64,000 nucleotides of DNA from Actinophytocola sp963826035 (GTDB taxonomy: Bacteria > Actinomycetota > Actinomycetes > Mycobacteriales > Pseudonocardiaceae), in NCBI GenBank assembly GCA_963826035.1, contig CAWGVZ010000016.1, positions 12,423 to 76,422 of the forward strand, given 5' to 3'. Every line of letters starts with the position of its first letter. Position 1 is the first letter of the stretch. The position numbers and the translations under genes are program-made. The notes below the pieces were generated by a model that saw only the letters and a program-made list of their open reading frames with translations, ran no database searches and was not told where the DNA came from. Positions 28,074 to 36,923 of this stretch are shown piece by piece.

Positions 28074-28089
28074 TGTTTCACGTGAAACA
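28074..28089. promoter_or_regulatory. parS: parS site 1
   Basis: Perfect 16-base palindrome TGTTTCACGTGAAACA, the ParB-binding centromere sequence. It lies between jag and rsmG, about 0.8 kb from parA. ParB loads here and spreads, linking the origin to ParA and SMC. Confidence 0.97.
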
Positions 28090-28103
28090 TCGGACAGAAC
28101 GAG

Positions 28104-28778
28104 GTGGCTTCCGGGTTGGCTGAGACGCCGTCCGCGTCTCCGCCCCCGGAGACCGCAGCGACCATCTTTGGCGACGCCTTGCCGGCGGCGGTGCAGTTCG
28201 CTGAACTGCTCGCCGCCGTCGGTATAGAGCGCGGCCTGATCGGACCCCGCGAGGTCGATCGGCTCTGGGATCGCCACCTCCTCAACTCCGCCGTGGTCGG
28301 TGAGCTCATCCCGCACGGTGCCCGGGTCGTCGACGTCGGCTCCGGAGCCGGACTCCCCGGAATCCCGCTCTGCCTGGTTCGCCCCGATCTTCACGTCACG
28401 ATGTTGGAGCCCATGGCTCGTCGAGTGGCGTGGCTCAACGAAGTCGTCGATACTCTGTCGCTGTCCGCAAATGTGGTGCGGGGCCGCGCCGAAGAGTCGG
28501 CAGTCAAGCAACAGCTTGCGGGCGCCGATGTAGTCACTGCGCGAGCGGTCGCTCCACTGGCTCGACTCTGGGCGTGGAGTGTTCCCCTGCTTCGTCAGGG
28601 CGGCCAACTCGTCGCTCTCAAGGGCGAGAGCGCCGAAGCGGAAGTAGCGCGTGATGGAGCCGAGGTTCGACGGGCGGGTGGCTCGATGCCCGACGTTGGG
28701 CGGTGTGGCGTTGACGTGCTGGAGGTGCCGACCACAGTGATCGTGGTGACGCGCCTCAGTGCGAAGAAGCGTAAGTAG
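28104..28778 (+). CDS. rsmG: 16S rRNA (guanine-527-N7) methyltransferase RsmG, 224 aa
   Basis: RsmG (GidB) methylates G527 of 16S rRNA; its loss gives low-level streptomycin resistance in other bacteria. The SAM-binding motif VVDVGSGAGLPGIPL and the motif VTARAVAPLARL are clear. The GTG at 28104 is used here, but TTG at 28116 has a better-placed GAGGTGG site and may be the true start. Flanked on both sides by parS. Confidence 0.94.
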   Translation: MASGLAETPSASPPPETAATIFGDALPAAVQFAELLAAVGIERGLIGPREVDRLWDRHLLNSAVVGELIPHGARVVDVGSGAGLPGIPLCLVRPDLHVTMLEPMARRVAWLNEVVDTLSLSANVVRGRAEESAVKQQLAGADVVTARAVAPLARLWAWSVPLLRQGGQLVALKGESAEAEVARDGAEVRRAGGSMPDVGRCGVDVLEVPTTVIVVTRLSAKKRK

Positions 28779-28785
28779 CGAGGGA

Positions 28786-28801
28786 TGTTTCACGTGAAAC
28801 A
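28786..28801. promoter_or_regulatory. parS: parS site 2
   Basis: A second perfect TGTTTCACGTGAAACA palindrome directly after rsmG and just upstream of parA, 712 bases from the first site. Confidence 0.97.
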
Positions 28802-28852
28802 GCACGATTCCGTGTCGCCGATCAAGCCGACCTATGCGAGGTGCAGCGCCCG

Positions 28853-29791
28853 ATGAGCGGACGCCACGTTCAACAGTCACCCGAGTCCACCATGCACTCG
28901 AACGTCGAAGCCGCGGAGGCGGTGTCCGGCTGGACGCCGATAGCGGAAGAAGCGGCACGCGCCACCCGCGTGCTGCATCCAAAGGACAACCTCCCCAAGC
29001 CGGCCCGCCGTCGGGTGATGACCGTGGCCAACCAGAAGGGCGGCGTCGGCAAGACCACCAGCGCGGTCAATCTGGCAGCCGCACTCGCCATGCACGGGCT
29101 GAAGGTTTTGGTCATCGACCTCGACCCGCAGGGCAACGCCAGCACCGCACTCGGCGTCGACCACCGCTCCGGTGTGCCGTCCATCTACGAGGTGCTGCTC
29201 GGCGAGGTGTCCCTGGCGGATGCCGCCGCCGTCAGCGACCAGTCGGAGAACCTCTACTGCGTGCCGGCGACCATCGATCTGGCTGGCGCGGAGATCGAGC
29301 TGGTCACCATGGAGGGCCGTGAGTCGCGGCTCAAGGCGGCGCTGCCGGATGGCGCCATGGACGAACTGAACCCGGACTACGTCCTCATCGACTGCCCGCC
29401 CTCGCTCGGCCTGCTGACGGTCAACGCGATGGTCGCGGCCGAGGAGGTACTGATCCCGATCCAGTGTGAGTACTACGCGCTGGAAGGTCTCTCCCAGCTG
29501 CTTCGCAACATCGAACTGGTGCAGAACCACCTCAACCCGAACCTGCTCGTGTCGACCATCCTGCTGACCATGTACGACGGGCGCACGAAACTAGCCGATC
29601 AGGTGGCACAGGAGGTTCGGACGCACTTCGGCGAGACGGTCTTGCGTACTGTGATCCCCAGGAGTGTGAAGGTGTCCGAGGCACCCAGCTTCGGGCAGAC
29701 GGTACTCGCGTACGACCCGGGTTCTCGGGGTGCGATGAGCTACCTCGACGCAGCGCGGGAGATGGCCGAGCGCGGGTTCGGCGGGGAGTAG
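28853..29791 (+). CDS. parA: Chromosome partitioning ATPase ParA, 312 aa
   Basis: ParA is a Walker-type ATPase that moves ParB-parS complexes along the nucleoid. The deviant Walker A KGGVGKTT, Walker A' DLDPQGNAS and VLIDCPPSLGLLTVNAM are visible. An N-terminal extension of about 55 residues is typical of actinomycete ParA. The ATG at 28853 has GAGGTG upstream, better than the GTG at 28841. parB follows after 10 bases. Confidence 0.95.
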   Translation: MSGRHVQQSPESTMHSNVEAAEAVSGWTPIAEEAARATRVLHPKDNLPKPARRRVMTVANQKGGVGKTTSAVNLAAALAMHGLKVLVIDLDPQGNASTALGVDHRSGVPSIYEVLLGEVSLADAAAVSDQSENLYCVPATIDLAGAEIELVTMEGRESRLKAALPDGAMDELNPDYVLIDCPPSLGLLTVNAMVAAEEVLIPIQCEYYALEGLSQLLRNIELVQNHLNPNLLVSTILLTMYDGRTKLADQVAQEVRTHFGETVLRTVIPRSVKVSEAPSFGQTVLAYDPGSRGAMSYLDAAREMAERGFGGE

Positions 29792-29801
29792 AGAGCAACA
29801 C

Positions 29802-30779
29802 ATGAGTGAGCGCAAGGGTGGTCTCGGCAGGGGGCTTGCCGCACTGATTCCACAGGGGCCGGCAGGGTCGGACGGAGCGGTGAAGCTGCCGACCGCCACC
29901 CGCCCCAGGCCGGCCGCCGCGGGTACCCCGGCACCGCCCAGTGGTTCGGTGGCGGGCGCCGTGTACCGCGAGATCCCCACGGAAGCCGTCAAGGCCAACC
30001 CGAAGCAGCCTCGTCAGGTCTTCGACGAGGACGCGCTCGCCGAGCTCGAGCACTCCATCCGGGAGTTCGGGCTCATGCAGCCCATCGTCGTGCGCGAGCT
30101 CGGCGAGAACACCTACGAACTGGTCATGGGCGAGCGGCGGCTGCGTGCCGCTCAGCGCGCCGAGATGGCCAAGATCCCGGCCATCGTTCGCCAGACGGCC
30201 GACGACGCCATGCTCCGAGACGCGCTCTTGGAGAACATCCACCGCGTTCAGCTCAACCCGCTCGAAGAGGCGGCCGCCTACCAGCAGCTGCTCGAGGAGT
30301 TCGAGGTGACGCACGAAGAGCTGGCGTCGCGCATCGGGCGCAGCCGGCCGGCAATCACGAACACCATCCGGTTGTTGCGGCTCCCCCTGGCTGTCCAGCG
30401 GCGGGTGGCGGCCGGCGTGCTGTCCTCCGGTCACGCCCGGGCGCTGCTCGGTCTCGACGACGCCGGTGCTCAGGAAGACCTGGCCGCGCGCATCATCGCC
30501 GAAGGGCTGTCCGTGCGGGCCACCGAGGAACTGGTGCTGCTCGCGAAGAACGCGCCGGCCGCCAAGCCGAAGCAGGCGCCGCGCAAGCCCATGCAGGCGC
30601 CGGGTCTTCAGGATGTGGCCGACCGGCTCTCCAACACGTTCGACACCCGCGTCAAGGTCGAACTCGGCCGCCGTAAAGGCAAAATCGTGGTCGAATTCGG
30701 CTCGGTCGACGATCTCGAACGGATCGTCGAACTAATGTCGCAAAACGGGGCAAATCGGACTCAGAATTCGGATGAGTGA
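29802..30779 (+). CDS. parB: Chromosome partitioning CTPase/DNA-binding protein ParB, 325 aa
   Basis: ParB binds parS and slides as a CTP clamp. It has the ParA-stimulating N-terminus (KGGLGRGLAALIP), the CTP/ParB motifs NPKQPRQVFDEDAL and GERRLRAAQRA, the HTH (HEELASRIGRSRPAITNTI) and a C-terminal dimerisation domain. The parB end converges on the ligase gene with only 55 bases between and no clear terminator. Confidence 0.96.
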   Translation: MSERKGGLGRGLAALIPQGPAGSDGAVKLPTATRPRPAAAGTPAPPSGSVAGAVYREIPTEAVKANPKQPRQVFDEDALAELEHSIREFGLMQPIVVRELGENTYELVMGERRLRAAQRAEMAKIPAIVRQTADDAMLRDALLENIHRVQLNPLEEAAAYQQLLEEFEVTHEELASRIGRSRPAITNTIRLLRLPLAVQRRVAAGVLSSGHARALLGLDDAGAQEDLAARIIAEGLSVRATEELVLLAKNAPAAKPKQAPRKPMQAPGLQDVADRLSNTFDTRVKVELGRRKGKIVVEFGSVDDLERIVELMSQNGANRTQNSDE

Positions 30780-30834
30780 TCATACCGGCCCCTTACGTCA
30801 CGGTGACGATGGCGCTTGGTAGCTAGTTGAACAC

Positions 30835-31800
30835 TTACCGTGCGCGCTCAACCGCGCGCTCGATCAGGCCGGAATAGATGTCGCCGAGCGACCGACCGTC
30901 GACCTCGACCGCCATCGGCAGCAGCGAAGTCTCGGTCAGGCCGGGCGACGAGTTCACTTCGAGGAAGTGCACGGTGCCGTCCGCGTCGACGATCGCGTCG
31001 GTGCGCGACACGTCGCGAAGTCCGAGCAGCCGGTGCGCCGCCACGGCGAGCGCGGCCACCGACCCGGCGGCCAACGGGTCGAGCCGAGCCGGCGTGTGGA
31101 AGTTGGTGAGCCCGGCGGTGTACCGGGCGGTGTAGTCGTAGACCCCACTCTCCGGCACGATCTCGACGGCCGGCAGTGCCTCGGGTCCGTCCGGCCCGTC
31201 GATCACCGTGACCGCCACCTCGACGCCGGCCACGAACCGCTCGGCCAGCACCGTCTCGCCGTACGCGAGGCAGCCGACCATCGCGGTTGGCAGATCGGCA
31301 GCGTCCCGCACCACCTGAGCGCCGAGTGCCGAGCCACCCTGCTCCGGCTTGAGCATCATCGGCAGCCCGAGGCGGTCGACCATGGCGTCGAGCACCGGCT
31401 GCGCACCGAGCTCGCGGAACGTGCTGTGCGGCAGCACCACCCAGTCCGGCGTGCTCAGCCCGGCGCGGGCAAGTTCGGTCTTCGCGGTCGGCTTGTCCCA
31501 GGCCCGGCGACACGCGTGCGAGTCGGCGCCGACGTACGGCACGTCGAGCATCTCGAGAACGGCCTGGATCGAGCCGCCCTCTCCCTCACCGCCGTGCAGC
31601 GCGATCACCACGGCGTCGGGCCGGGTCTCCCGGAGTCGGCGCAGCAGCGCGGAATCGGCGTCCCATTCCTCGACCGTTACCCCCACCGAGCGCAGCGCGG
31701 CCGACAGCCGCCGGCCGGACCGCAGCGACACGTCCCGCTCGTGCGAGAGCCCACCGGAGAGGACGACAACACTGCGATCGGACAACTGACGCTCCTCCAC
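30835..31800 (-). CDS. D-alanine--D-alanine ligase family protein, 321 aa
   Basis: An ATP-grasp ligase with the Ddl features VVLSGGLSHERDVSLRSG, ALHGGEGEGGSIQAVLEMLD, MLKPEQGGSALG and FLEVNSSPGLTE. Ddl joins two D-Ala for peptidoglycan precursors. The protein is shorter than the main actinomycete DdlA, and many actinomycetes keep a second Ddl-like gene beside parB, so whether it is the housekeeping ligase is uncertain. GTG start. Confidence 0.85.
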   Translation of the reverse strand: MEERQLSDRSVVVLSGGLSHERDVSLRSGRRLSAALRSVGVTVEEWDADSALLRRLRETRPDAVVIALHGGEGEGGSIQAVLEMLDVPYVGADSHACRRAWDKPTAKTELARAGLSTPDWVVLPHSTFRELGAQPVLDAMVDRLGLPMMLKPEQGGSALGAQVVRDAADLPTAMVGCLAYGETVLAERFVAGVEVAVTVIDGPDGPEALPAVEIVPESGVYDYTARYTAGLTNFHTPARLDPLAAGSVAALAVAAHRLLGLRDVSRTDAIVDADGTVHFLEVNSSPGLTETSLLPMAVEVDGRSLGDIYSGLIERAVERAR

Positions 31801-31858
31801 AACTCCACAACAGACAGTCCATTGTGGTCGGACACGGTGTTCGCCGGCCCGCGCTGGG

Positions 31859-33178
31859 TCAGGCGGTGTCCGGCCCCGGTACCTGTGAGCCGGAACCGAT
31901 GCGCGGGTTGACCGGCCCGAAGGTTCGGGCGAGCTCGATCTCGTCGGAGAGTACGGCGGCCAGCCGGCGCACGCCCTCCTGAATGCGTTCGGGGGTCGGA
32001 TAGCAGAACGACAGACGCATCTGCCGGCTGCCGAATCCGCCCGCGTAGAACCCGGTGCCGGACACGTAGGCGACGCGCGCCGTGACCGCCCTCGGCAGCA
32101 TGGCCTTCGTGTCGACGCCCTCGGGCACGGTCATCCACACGAAGAAGCCGCCGGCGGGCACGGTCCACGAACAGCCGGCCGGCAGGTGCTGTTCGAGCGC
32201 CGTGAGCATGGCGTCGCGCCGGTCGCGGTACGCGGTCTGGAAGGTCTTGATCTGGCCCTTCCAGTCGTGTGTCGCCAGGTAGCGGGAGACGATCATCTGG
32301 TTGAGCGTCGGCGGGCAGAGCGTCGCCGACTCGGCCGCCAGCATCAGCTTCTCCCGCACCGCGTGCGGCGCCAGCACCCAGCCGACCCGCAGACCGGCGG
32401 CGAAGGTCTTGGAGAACGAGCCGAGGTACACCACGTTGTCCGGGTCGGTCGACCGCAGCGCGGGGTAGGTCTGGCCGTCGAAACCGAGCAGCCCGTACGG
32501 GTTGTCCTCGACCACCAGCACCTGGTGCTGGGCGCAGATCTCCAGGATCTCGGCGCGGCGGGCGACGGAGAGCGTGATGCCGGCCGGATTGTGGAAGTTG
32601 GGGATCGTGTAGAGGAACTTGGCCGGCCGGCCGGCGGCCGCGGCGGCCGTGAGCGCCTGCCGCAGCGCCTCGGGCACCAGCCCGGCGTCGTCCATCTCCA
32701 CGTGGACGACCTTCGCCTGGTACGAGGCGAACGTGGTGAGCGCGCCGACGTACGACGGTCCCTCGCACACCACCACGTCACCGGGATCACAGAAGATCCT
32801 GGTCACCATGTCCAGGCCCATCTGGGACCCGACGGTCACCACCACGTCGTCCGGGTGGGCCGTGATGCCCTCCAGGGACATGACCTCGCAGATCTGATCC
32901 CGCAGCTCAGGCAGCCCGTGCGCCGAGCCGTACTGCAGCGCGACCAGGCCGTCCCTGCTGATCAGACCCGCGACTTCGGCGGCCAGCGACTCGAGTGGCA
33001 GCGCCGTCAGGTTCGGCATGCCCCCGGCGAGCGACACCACCTCGGGCCGGCTGGCCACGGCGAACAGCGCGCGCACCTCGGAGGCAGTCATACCCGCAGC
33101 TCGTGCCGCATATCTGCGGAGATGCGGGTCGAGACTGCGGCTGCCGGACTTGTCCGGCGGCGGGCCAACCTGAGTCAT
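31859..33178 (-). CDS. PLP-dependent class I/II aminotransferase, 439 aa
   Basis: A fold-type I aminotransferase of the 2-aminoadipate/MocR-like group, without an HTH. It has SLAGGMPN, LQYGSAHGLPELRDQI, PNFHNPAGIT and the PLP-lysine motif YLGSFSKTFAAGLRVGW (Lys in SKTF). The substrate is not defined by sequence. It lies divergent from the GNAT-like gene with 176 bases between them; the ligase gene lies downstream. Confidence 0.88.
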   Translation of the reverse strand: MTQVGPPPDKSGSRSLDPHLRRYAARAAGMTASEVRALFAVASRPEVVSLAGGMPNLTALPLESLAAEVAGLISRDGLVALQYGSAHGLPELRDQICEVMSLEGITAHPDDVVVTVGSQMGLDMVTRIFCDPGDVVVCEGPSYVGALTTFASYQAKVVHVEMDDAGLVPEALRQALTAAAAAGRPAKFLYTIPNFHNPAGITLSVARRAEILEICAQHQVLVVEDNPYGLLGFDGQTYPALRSTDPDNVVYLGSFSKTFAAGLRVGWVLAPHAVREKLMLAAESATLCPPTLNQMIVSRYLATHDWKGQIKTFQTAYRDRRDAMLTALEQHLPAGCSWTVPAGGFFVWMTVPEGVDTKAMLPRAVTARVAYVSGTGFYAGGFGSRQMRLSFCYPTPERIQEGVRRLAAVLSDEIELARTFGPVNPRIGSGSQVPGPDTA

Positions 33179-33354
33179 GCGCGGGCTCCATCACGGGATG
33201 GTGCAGGTAGATCGATCGAGTGTAACTGGCGTGAATATCGGCCCCCGCAGGTTTCGGCGGGCGCACTACCGGGCCTATCCTGGCGAGCGGTACTCGTTGC
33301 GGTCGCGCACGCGTACTTCGACATCGTGAGGGCATGTACCAGCTGGAGGTCAGG

Positions 33355-33981
33355 GTGTCGCGACGCGTGGTTGGCGTCACACTGGACAACCTCGAGGATC
33401 TGCCCAAGCACAGCAGGACCTGCGTGTACTGGGAACTCGCGCCCCACCTGAAGGATCAGGCGGAGGAGTTCGGCACGACCGACCTGGAGAAGGAAGCCTG
33501 GGTTTCGAGCGTGCTGCTCGAGTGGGGTTCGTGCGGCCGCCTCGTCTACAGCGACAAGCTTCCCGTCGGATTTGTCCTGTACGCACCGCCAACGGCCGTG
33601 CCCCGTGCCTCCGCGTTTCCCACCTCGCCACCCAGCCCGGACGCCGTGCTGCTCACGGGCTTCCATGTGCTGCCGGAGTTCCGCGGCGGCGGCCTCGGCC
33701 GGATGCTGGTGCAGGCGGTGGCCAAGGACCTGACCCGCCGCGGCGTGAAGGCCATCGAGGCGTTCGGCGACACCAAGCCGGACGAGGAGAAGTCCTGCGT
33801 CGTTCCGGCCGACTTCCTGCTGAGCGTCGGCTTCAAGACGGTCCGTCACCACCCGCGTTGGCCCCGGCTGCGCCTGGAGCTGCGCAGTGCGCTTGGCTGG
33901 AAGGAAGACGTGGAGGCGGCCCTGGAGCGCCTGCTGGGCACGGTTTCGATCACGACGGCGAGCCCGGTCCTTCAGCGCTAG
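33355..33981 (+). CDS. GNAT-family acetyltransferase-like protein (Rv3916c-type), 208 aa
   Basis: The region VLLTGFHVLPEFRGGGLGRM with LVQAVAKDLTRRG is a GNAT acetyl-CoA-binding motif (R/QxxGxG/A form). The N-terminal half, with the conserved TCVYWELAPHL, matches the Rv3916c family found between cwlM and parB in mycobacteria. I chose GTG at 33355, 5 bases after GGAGG, over ATG at 33334, which lacks a usable site. Its substrate is unknown. Confidence 0.8.
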   Translation: MSRRVVGVTLDNLEDLPKHSRTCVYWELAPHLKDQAEEFGTTDLEKEAWVSSVLLEWGSCGRLVYSDKLPVGFVLYAPPTAVPRASAFPTSPPSPDAVLLTGFHVLPEFRGGGLGRMLVQAVAKDLTRRGVKAIEAFGDTKPDEEKSCVVPADFLLSVGFKTVRHHPRWPRLRLELRSALGWKEDVEAALERLLGTVSITTASPVLQR

Positions 33982-34071
33982 CCCGGAACGGCTCTCAGTC
34001 GGCCGGTGACGGCCGACCGAGAGCTGGACGCACTCCGGGGGGTGATCAGGGCTCAGAACGGCCGTACAGGA

Positions 34072-35238
34072 CTATTCGGCCTTGGCCAGCTCGTGGCGCA
34101 GGACGTCCGCGAAGGTGAACGTGCCCGTCGGCTGGTCGTTCTCGCCGAGCAGGTACAGGCGCTTGACGGCCACCACGATGCCCTCGGCCACCACGTCGCG
34201 GAAGGCCGGGTCGGCCAGCCGGCGGCGATCGTCCGGGTTGGTGAGGTAGCCGACCTCCACGCGGACCGCCGGGCAGCGGGTGAGGCGCAGGGTGTCCCAG
34301 GTCTTCGGGTGGGCCCGGCAGTCACGCAGACCCGTGCGCACGGCCAGCTCGCGCTGGATGAAGCCCGCCAGGGTCTCGCCGATGGTGGACGTGTTGCCGG
34401 TGGCCGTGCCGAAGTGGAAGCTCGCCACGCCCTGGGCCAGGGGCGATCGGTTGGCGTCCGAGTGCAGGGAGAGGAACAGGTCGCCGCCCACGTCGTTCGC
34501 GAAGTGGGCGCGGTCCGCCTCGGTCGGGCACTGGTCGCGGCCCCGGGCGAGCAGTGCCTGCATACCGGTGGCGGCCATGCGGCCCTCCAGCCGGCGGGCC
34601 AGGTCCCACACGAGGTCCGCCTCGCGGACACCGGCCACCATCACGCCGCCGTCCTGGCCACCATGGCCTGGGTCGATCACGATCCGCTTGCCGCGTAGCC
34701 GCGGGCCGGCGCGGCGGACCCGCTCCTGCTCGCGCAGCAGCACCGGCGAACCGCCTCGGGCCCGCGGTGACAGCTGACGCAACGCACGAAGCGTCTCGGC
34801 GCCACAGATGCCGTCGACCGTCATGCCGTAGTCACGTTGGAAGTTGCGGAGCGCCGCCTCGGTCTGCGCGCCGAACACGCCGTTGGGGCGGCCGGCGTCG
34901 AAACCCAGTTCCAGCAGGCGTTCCTGGAGGGCCAGCACGTCGTCGCCGCTGACCGGGGCGGACACCATGTAGGCGAGCGGGCGGGCACCCAGGCTGTAGG
35001 TGGCGTCGCGCAGGGCTCGGTAGGTGGCCGGGCCGACCACGCCGTCGGTGATCAGGCCTCGCTGCTGTTGAAAGTTGCTCACCGCGTGCTCGAAAGCCGC
35101 GTCGTAGACCGCCTCCTGGGCGGGATCGACAGCCGGCAAAAGGCCAAGCGCTGCGAGCGTGGCACGGACCTCGGCTACGGCCGGCCCACCATCTCCGCGG
35201 CGGAGTACCCGCATGCACCCCTCGCTCGGGTCGGGCAC
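34072..35238 (-). CDS. cwlM: CwlM-like N-acetylmuramoyl-L-alanine amidase family protein, 388 aa
   Basis: Two N-terminal peptidoglycan-binding repeats (VSNFQQQRGLITDGVVGPAT and LRNFQRDYGMTVDGICGAET) precede an Amidase_3 domain. There is no signal peptide, as in mycobacterial CwlM, which works in the cytoplasm as a PknB-phosphorylated activator of MurA. The C-terminal PTGTFTFADVL matches the segment holding the CwlM phospho-threonines. Unlike my recollection of the mycobacterial protein, all amidase residues are kept: His in DPGHGGQDGG, Glu in VREADL, His in SLHSDAN and Glu in VRVEVGYLTN. The start may be the ATG at 35214. Confidence 0.88.
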   Translation of the reverse strand: MPDPSEGCMRVLRRGDGGPAVAEVRATLAALGLLPAVDPAQEAVYDAAFEHAVSNFQQQRGLITDGVVGPATYRALRDATYSLGARPLAYMVSAPVSGDDVLALQERLLELGFDAGRPNGVFGAQTEAALRNFQRDYGMTVDGICGAETLRALRQLSPRARGGSPVLLREQERVRRAGPRLRGKRIVIDPGHGGQDGGVMVAGVREADLVWDLARRLEGRMAATGMQALLARGRDQCPTEADRAHFANDVGGDLFLSLHSDANRSPLAQGVASFHFGTATGNTSTIGETLAGFIQRELAVRTGLRDCRAHPKTWDTLRLTRCPAVRVEVGYLTNPDDRRRLADPAFRDVVAEGIVVAVKRLYLLGENDQPTGTFTFADVLRHELAKAE

Positions 35239-35367
35239 CGACGCGAGGCCGGCGCGAGATGACGTCTACTGCAGCAAGACTGCTAGCTGTGTAATGGCTA
35301 TTGTGCCTTGCTCGTGTAGCCCCGGCGCGCAGGGTCACGTGGTGCGTCCACCCGGTGACGCCTGACA

Positions 35368-35412
35368 CACGGTGCTCAACGTCTGAACATCACCTAGACG
35401 TTGAACACCGTG
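35368..35412 (-). terminator. Hairpin after trxA
   Basis: CACGGTGCTCAACGTCT (35368 to 35384) pairs with AGACGTTGAACACCGTG (35396 to 35412), 17-base arms with one mismatch and an 11-base loop. It lies just downstream of trxA on the minus strand, with no T-run. Likely terminator of the sigM-rsm-trxB-trxA transcript or a processing site. Confidence 0.65.
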
Positions 35413-35430
35413 CTCAGGGTTGCCCCGTGA

Positions 35431-35757
35431 TCAGGACAGGTAATCCTTCAGGTCCGAAAGAAGCGCGGCCTTCGGCTTGGCGCCGACGATCTGCTTCACC
35501 GGCTCGCCGCCCTTGAACAGGATCAGCGTGGGGATCGACAGGACCTGGTAGTCCCGCGCGATCGTCGGGTTCGCGTCGACGTCGAGCTTTGCCACAGTGA
35601 TTTCCTGGTGCTCGGCGGCGATCTCCTCGAGCACCGGAGCCACCATCCGGCACGGACCGCACCAGGTCGCCCAGAAGTCGACCAGCACGGGCTTGTCGCT
35701 GGTCAGCACGTCATCGGCGAACGAGCTGTCGGTCACGACGACGGTGTTTCCGGCCAT
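35431..35757 (-). CDS. trxA: Thioredoxin, 108 aa
   Basis: A standard thioredoxin with the redox-active WCGPC motif in VDFWATWCGPCRMVAP and the cis-Pro segment LSIPTLILFKGG. The ATG at 35757 follows GAAGGAGAG; the longer frame upstream runs into trxB. It is transcribed with trxB, 10 bases away, so reductase and substrate are made together. Confidence 0.96.
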   Translation of the reverse strand: MAGNTVVVTDSSFADDVLTSDKPVLVDFWATWCGPCRMVAPVLEEIAAEHQEITVAKLDVDANPTIARDYQVLSIPTLILFKGGEPVKQIVGAKPKAALLSDLKDYLS

Positions 35758-35767
35758 GTTCTCTCCT

Positions 35768-36763
35768 TCAGTTCTGAGCGGCGTAACCGCCGCCGACAAG
35801 TTCGGGGGCCATGTGGGCCTGCTCGGACTCCCCCTGCTCGGCAAGCCAACGCTCGGCGTCGATCGCGGCCGAACAGCCGGAACCGGCGGCCGTGATGGCC
35901 TGACGATAGGTGTGGTCAACCAGGTCACCGGCGGCGAACACGCCGTCGATGTTCGTGTAAGTGCTCTGCTGCTTGGTCAGGACGTAGCCCTCGTCGTCGA
36001 GGTCCACCTGGCCGGCGACCAGCGCGCTGCGCGGATCGTGGCCGATGGCCATGAACACGCCGGTCACGTCTAGCGTGGAGATCTCCCCGGTCTTCGTGTC
36101 CTTCAGCGTGACGCCCTTCACCGCACCGTCGCCGAGCACCTCGAGCATCTCCGAGTCCAGCTGCCAGCGGATCTTCTCGTTGGCCTTCGCGCGCTCCAGC
36201 ATGATCCTCGACGCCCGGAACTCCTGGCGCCGGTGGATGATCGTGACCGAGCGGGCGAACCTCGTGAGGAACGTGGCTTCCTCCATGGCCGAGTCTCCAC
36301 CGCCGACCACGGCGATGTCCTGGTCACGGAAGAAGAATCCGTCACATGTGGCGCACGCGGACACGCCACGCCCGAGCAGTTCCTGCTCACCGGGAACGTG
36401 CAGGTACCTGGCCGCCGCACCCATCGCGAGGATGACCGCCTTCGCGCCGTAGCGAACGCCGTTGGCGGTCACGTACTTGACCGGACCGGTCAGCTCGACC
36501 TCTTCGACGTCCTCGGCGCGCAGCTCGGCGCCGAAGCGCTCGGCCTGGGCACGCATCTGCTCCATCAGGTCCGGACCCATGATCGCGTCGCGGAACCCGG
36601 GGTAGTTCTCCACCTCGGTGGTGGTCATCAGCGCGCCGCCGAACTGGGTGCCCTCGAACACCAGCGGTTCGAGCTGGGCCCGGGCGGCGTACACGGCCGC
36701 TGTGTAACCGGCCGGCCCGGAACCGACGATGATGACGTCGCGGACAGCAGGCGTGGCAGTCAT
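35768..36763 (-). CDS. trxB: Thioredoxin reductase, 331 aa
   Basis: An FAD- and NADPH-binding flavoenzyme that reduces thioredoxin. FAD motif IIVGSGPAGYTAAVYAAR, redox pair CATC in SACATCDGFFF and NADPH motif VVGGGDSAMEEATFL are all present. The ATG at 36763 has GGAGG upstream. The trx genes belong to the oxidative-stress block linked to sigM in actinobacteria. Confidence 0.96.
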   Translation of the reverse strand: MTATPAVRDVIIVGSGPAGYTAAVYAARAQLEPLVFEGTQFGGALMTTTEVENYPGFRDAIMGPDLMEQMRAQAERFGAELRAEDVEEVELTGPVKYVTANGVRYGAKAVILAMGAAARYLHVPGEQELLGRGVSACATCDGFFFRDQDIAVVGGGDSAMEEATFLTRFARSVTIIHRRQEFRASRIMLERAKANEKIRWQLDSEMLEVLGDGAVKGVTLKDTKTGEISTLDVTGVFMAIGHDPRSALVAGQVDLDDEGYVLTKQQSTYTNIDGVFAAGDLVDHTYRQAITAAGSGCSAAIDAERWLAEQGESEQAHMAPELVGGGYAAQN

Positions 36764-36872
36764 GTGACCTCCGTGCAAGGGCGCGGTGTGGGTGCGCACT
36801 GGTGTTAACACGATCGTAGGGGCCGGTTGTTCCGTCACGATGGAGTGACCGCCGGCACCCCGCTCAACGCCA

Positions 36873-36908
36873 AAGGCCGTGTGCGGATCGAGATCCACAC
36901 ACGGCCTT
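36873..36908 (-). terminator. Hairpin between anti-sigma gene and trxB
   Basis: AAGGCCGTGTG (36873 to 36883) and CACACGGCCTT (36898 to 36908) form a perfect 11-bp stem with an inner GGATC/GATCC extension. On the minus strand it follows the anti-sigma gene and is followed by TTTGGCG. It likely separates sigM-rsm from trxBA. Confidence 0.65.
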
Positions 36909-36923
36909 CGGTCAGTCGTGCTT

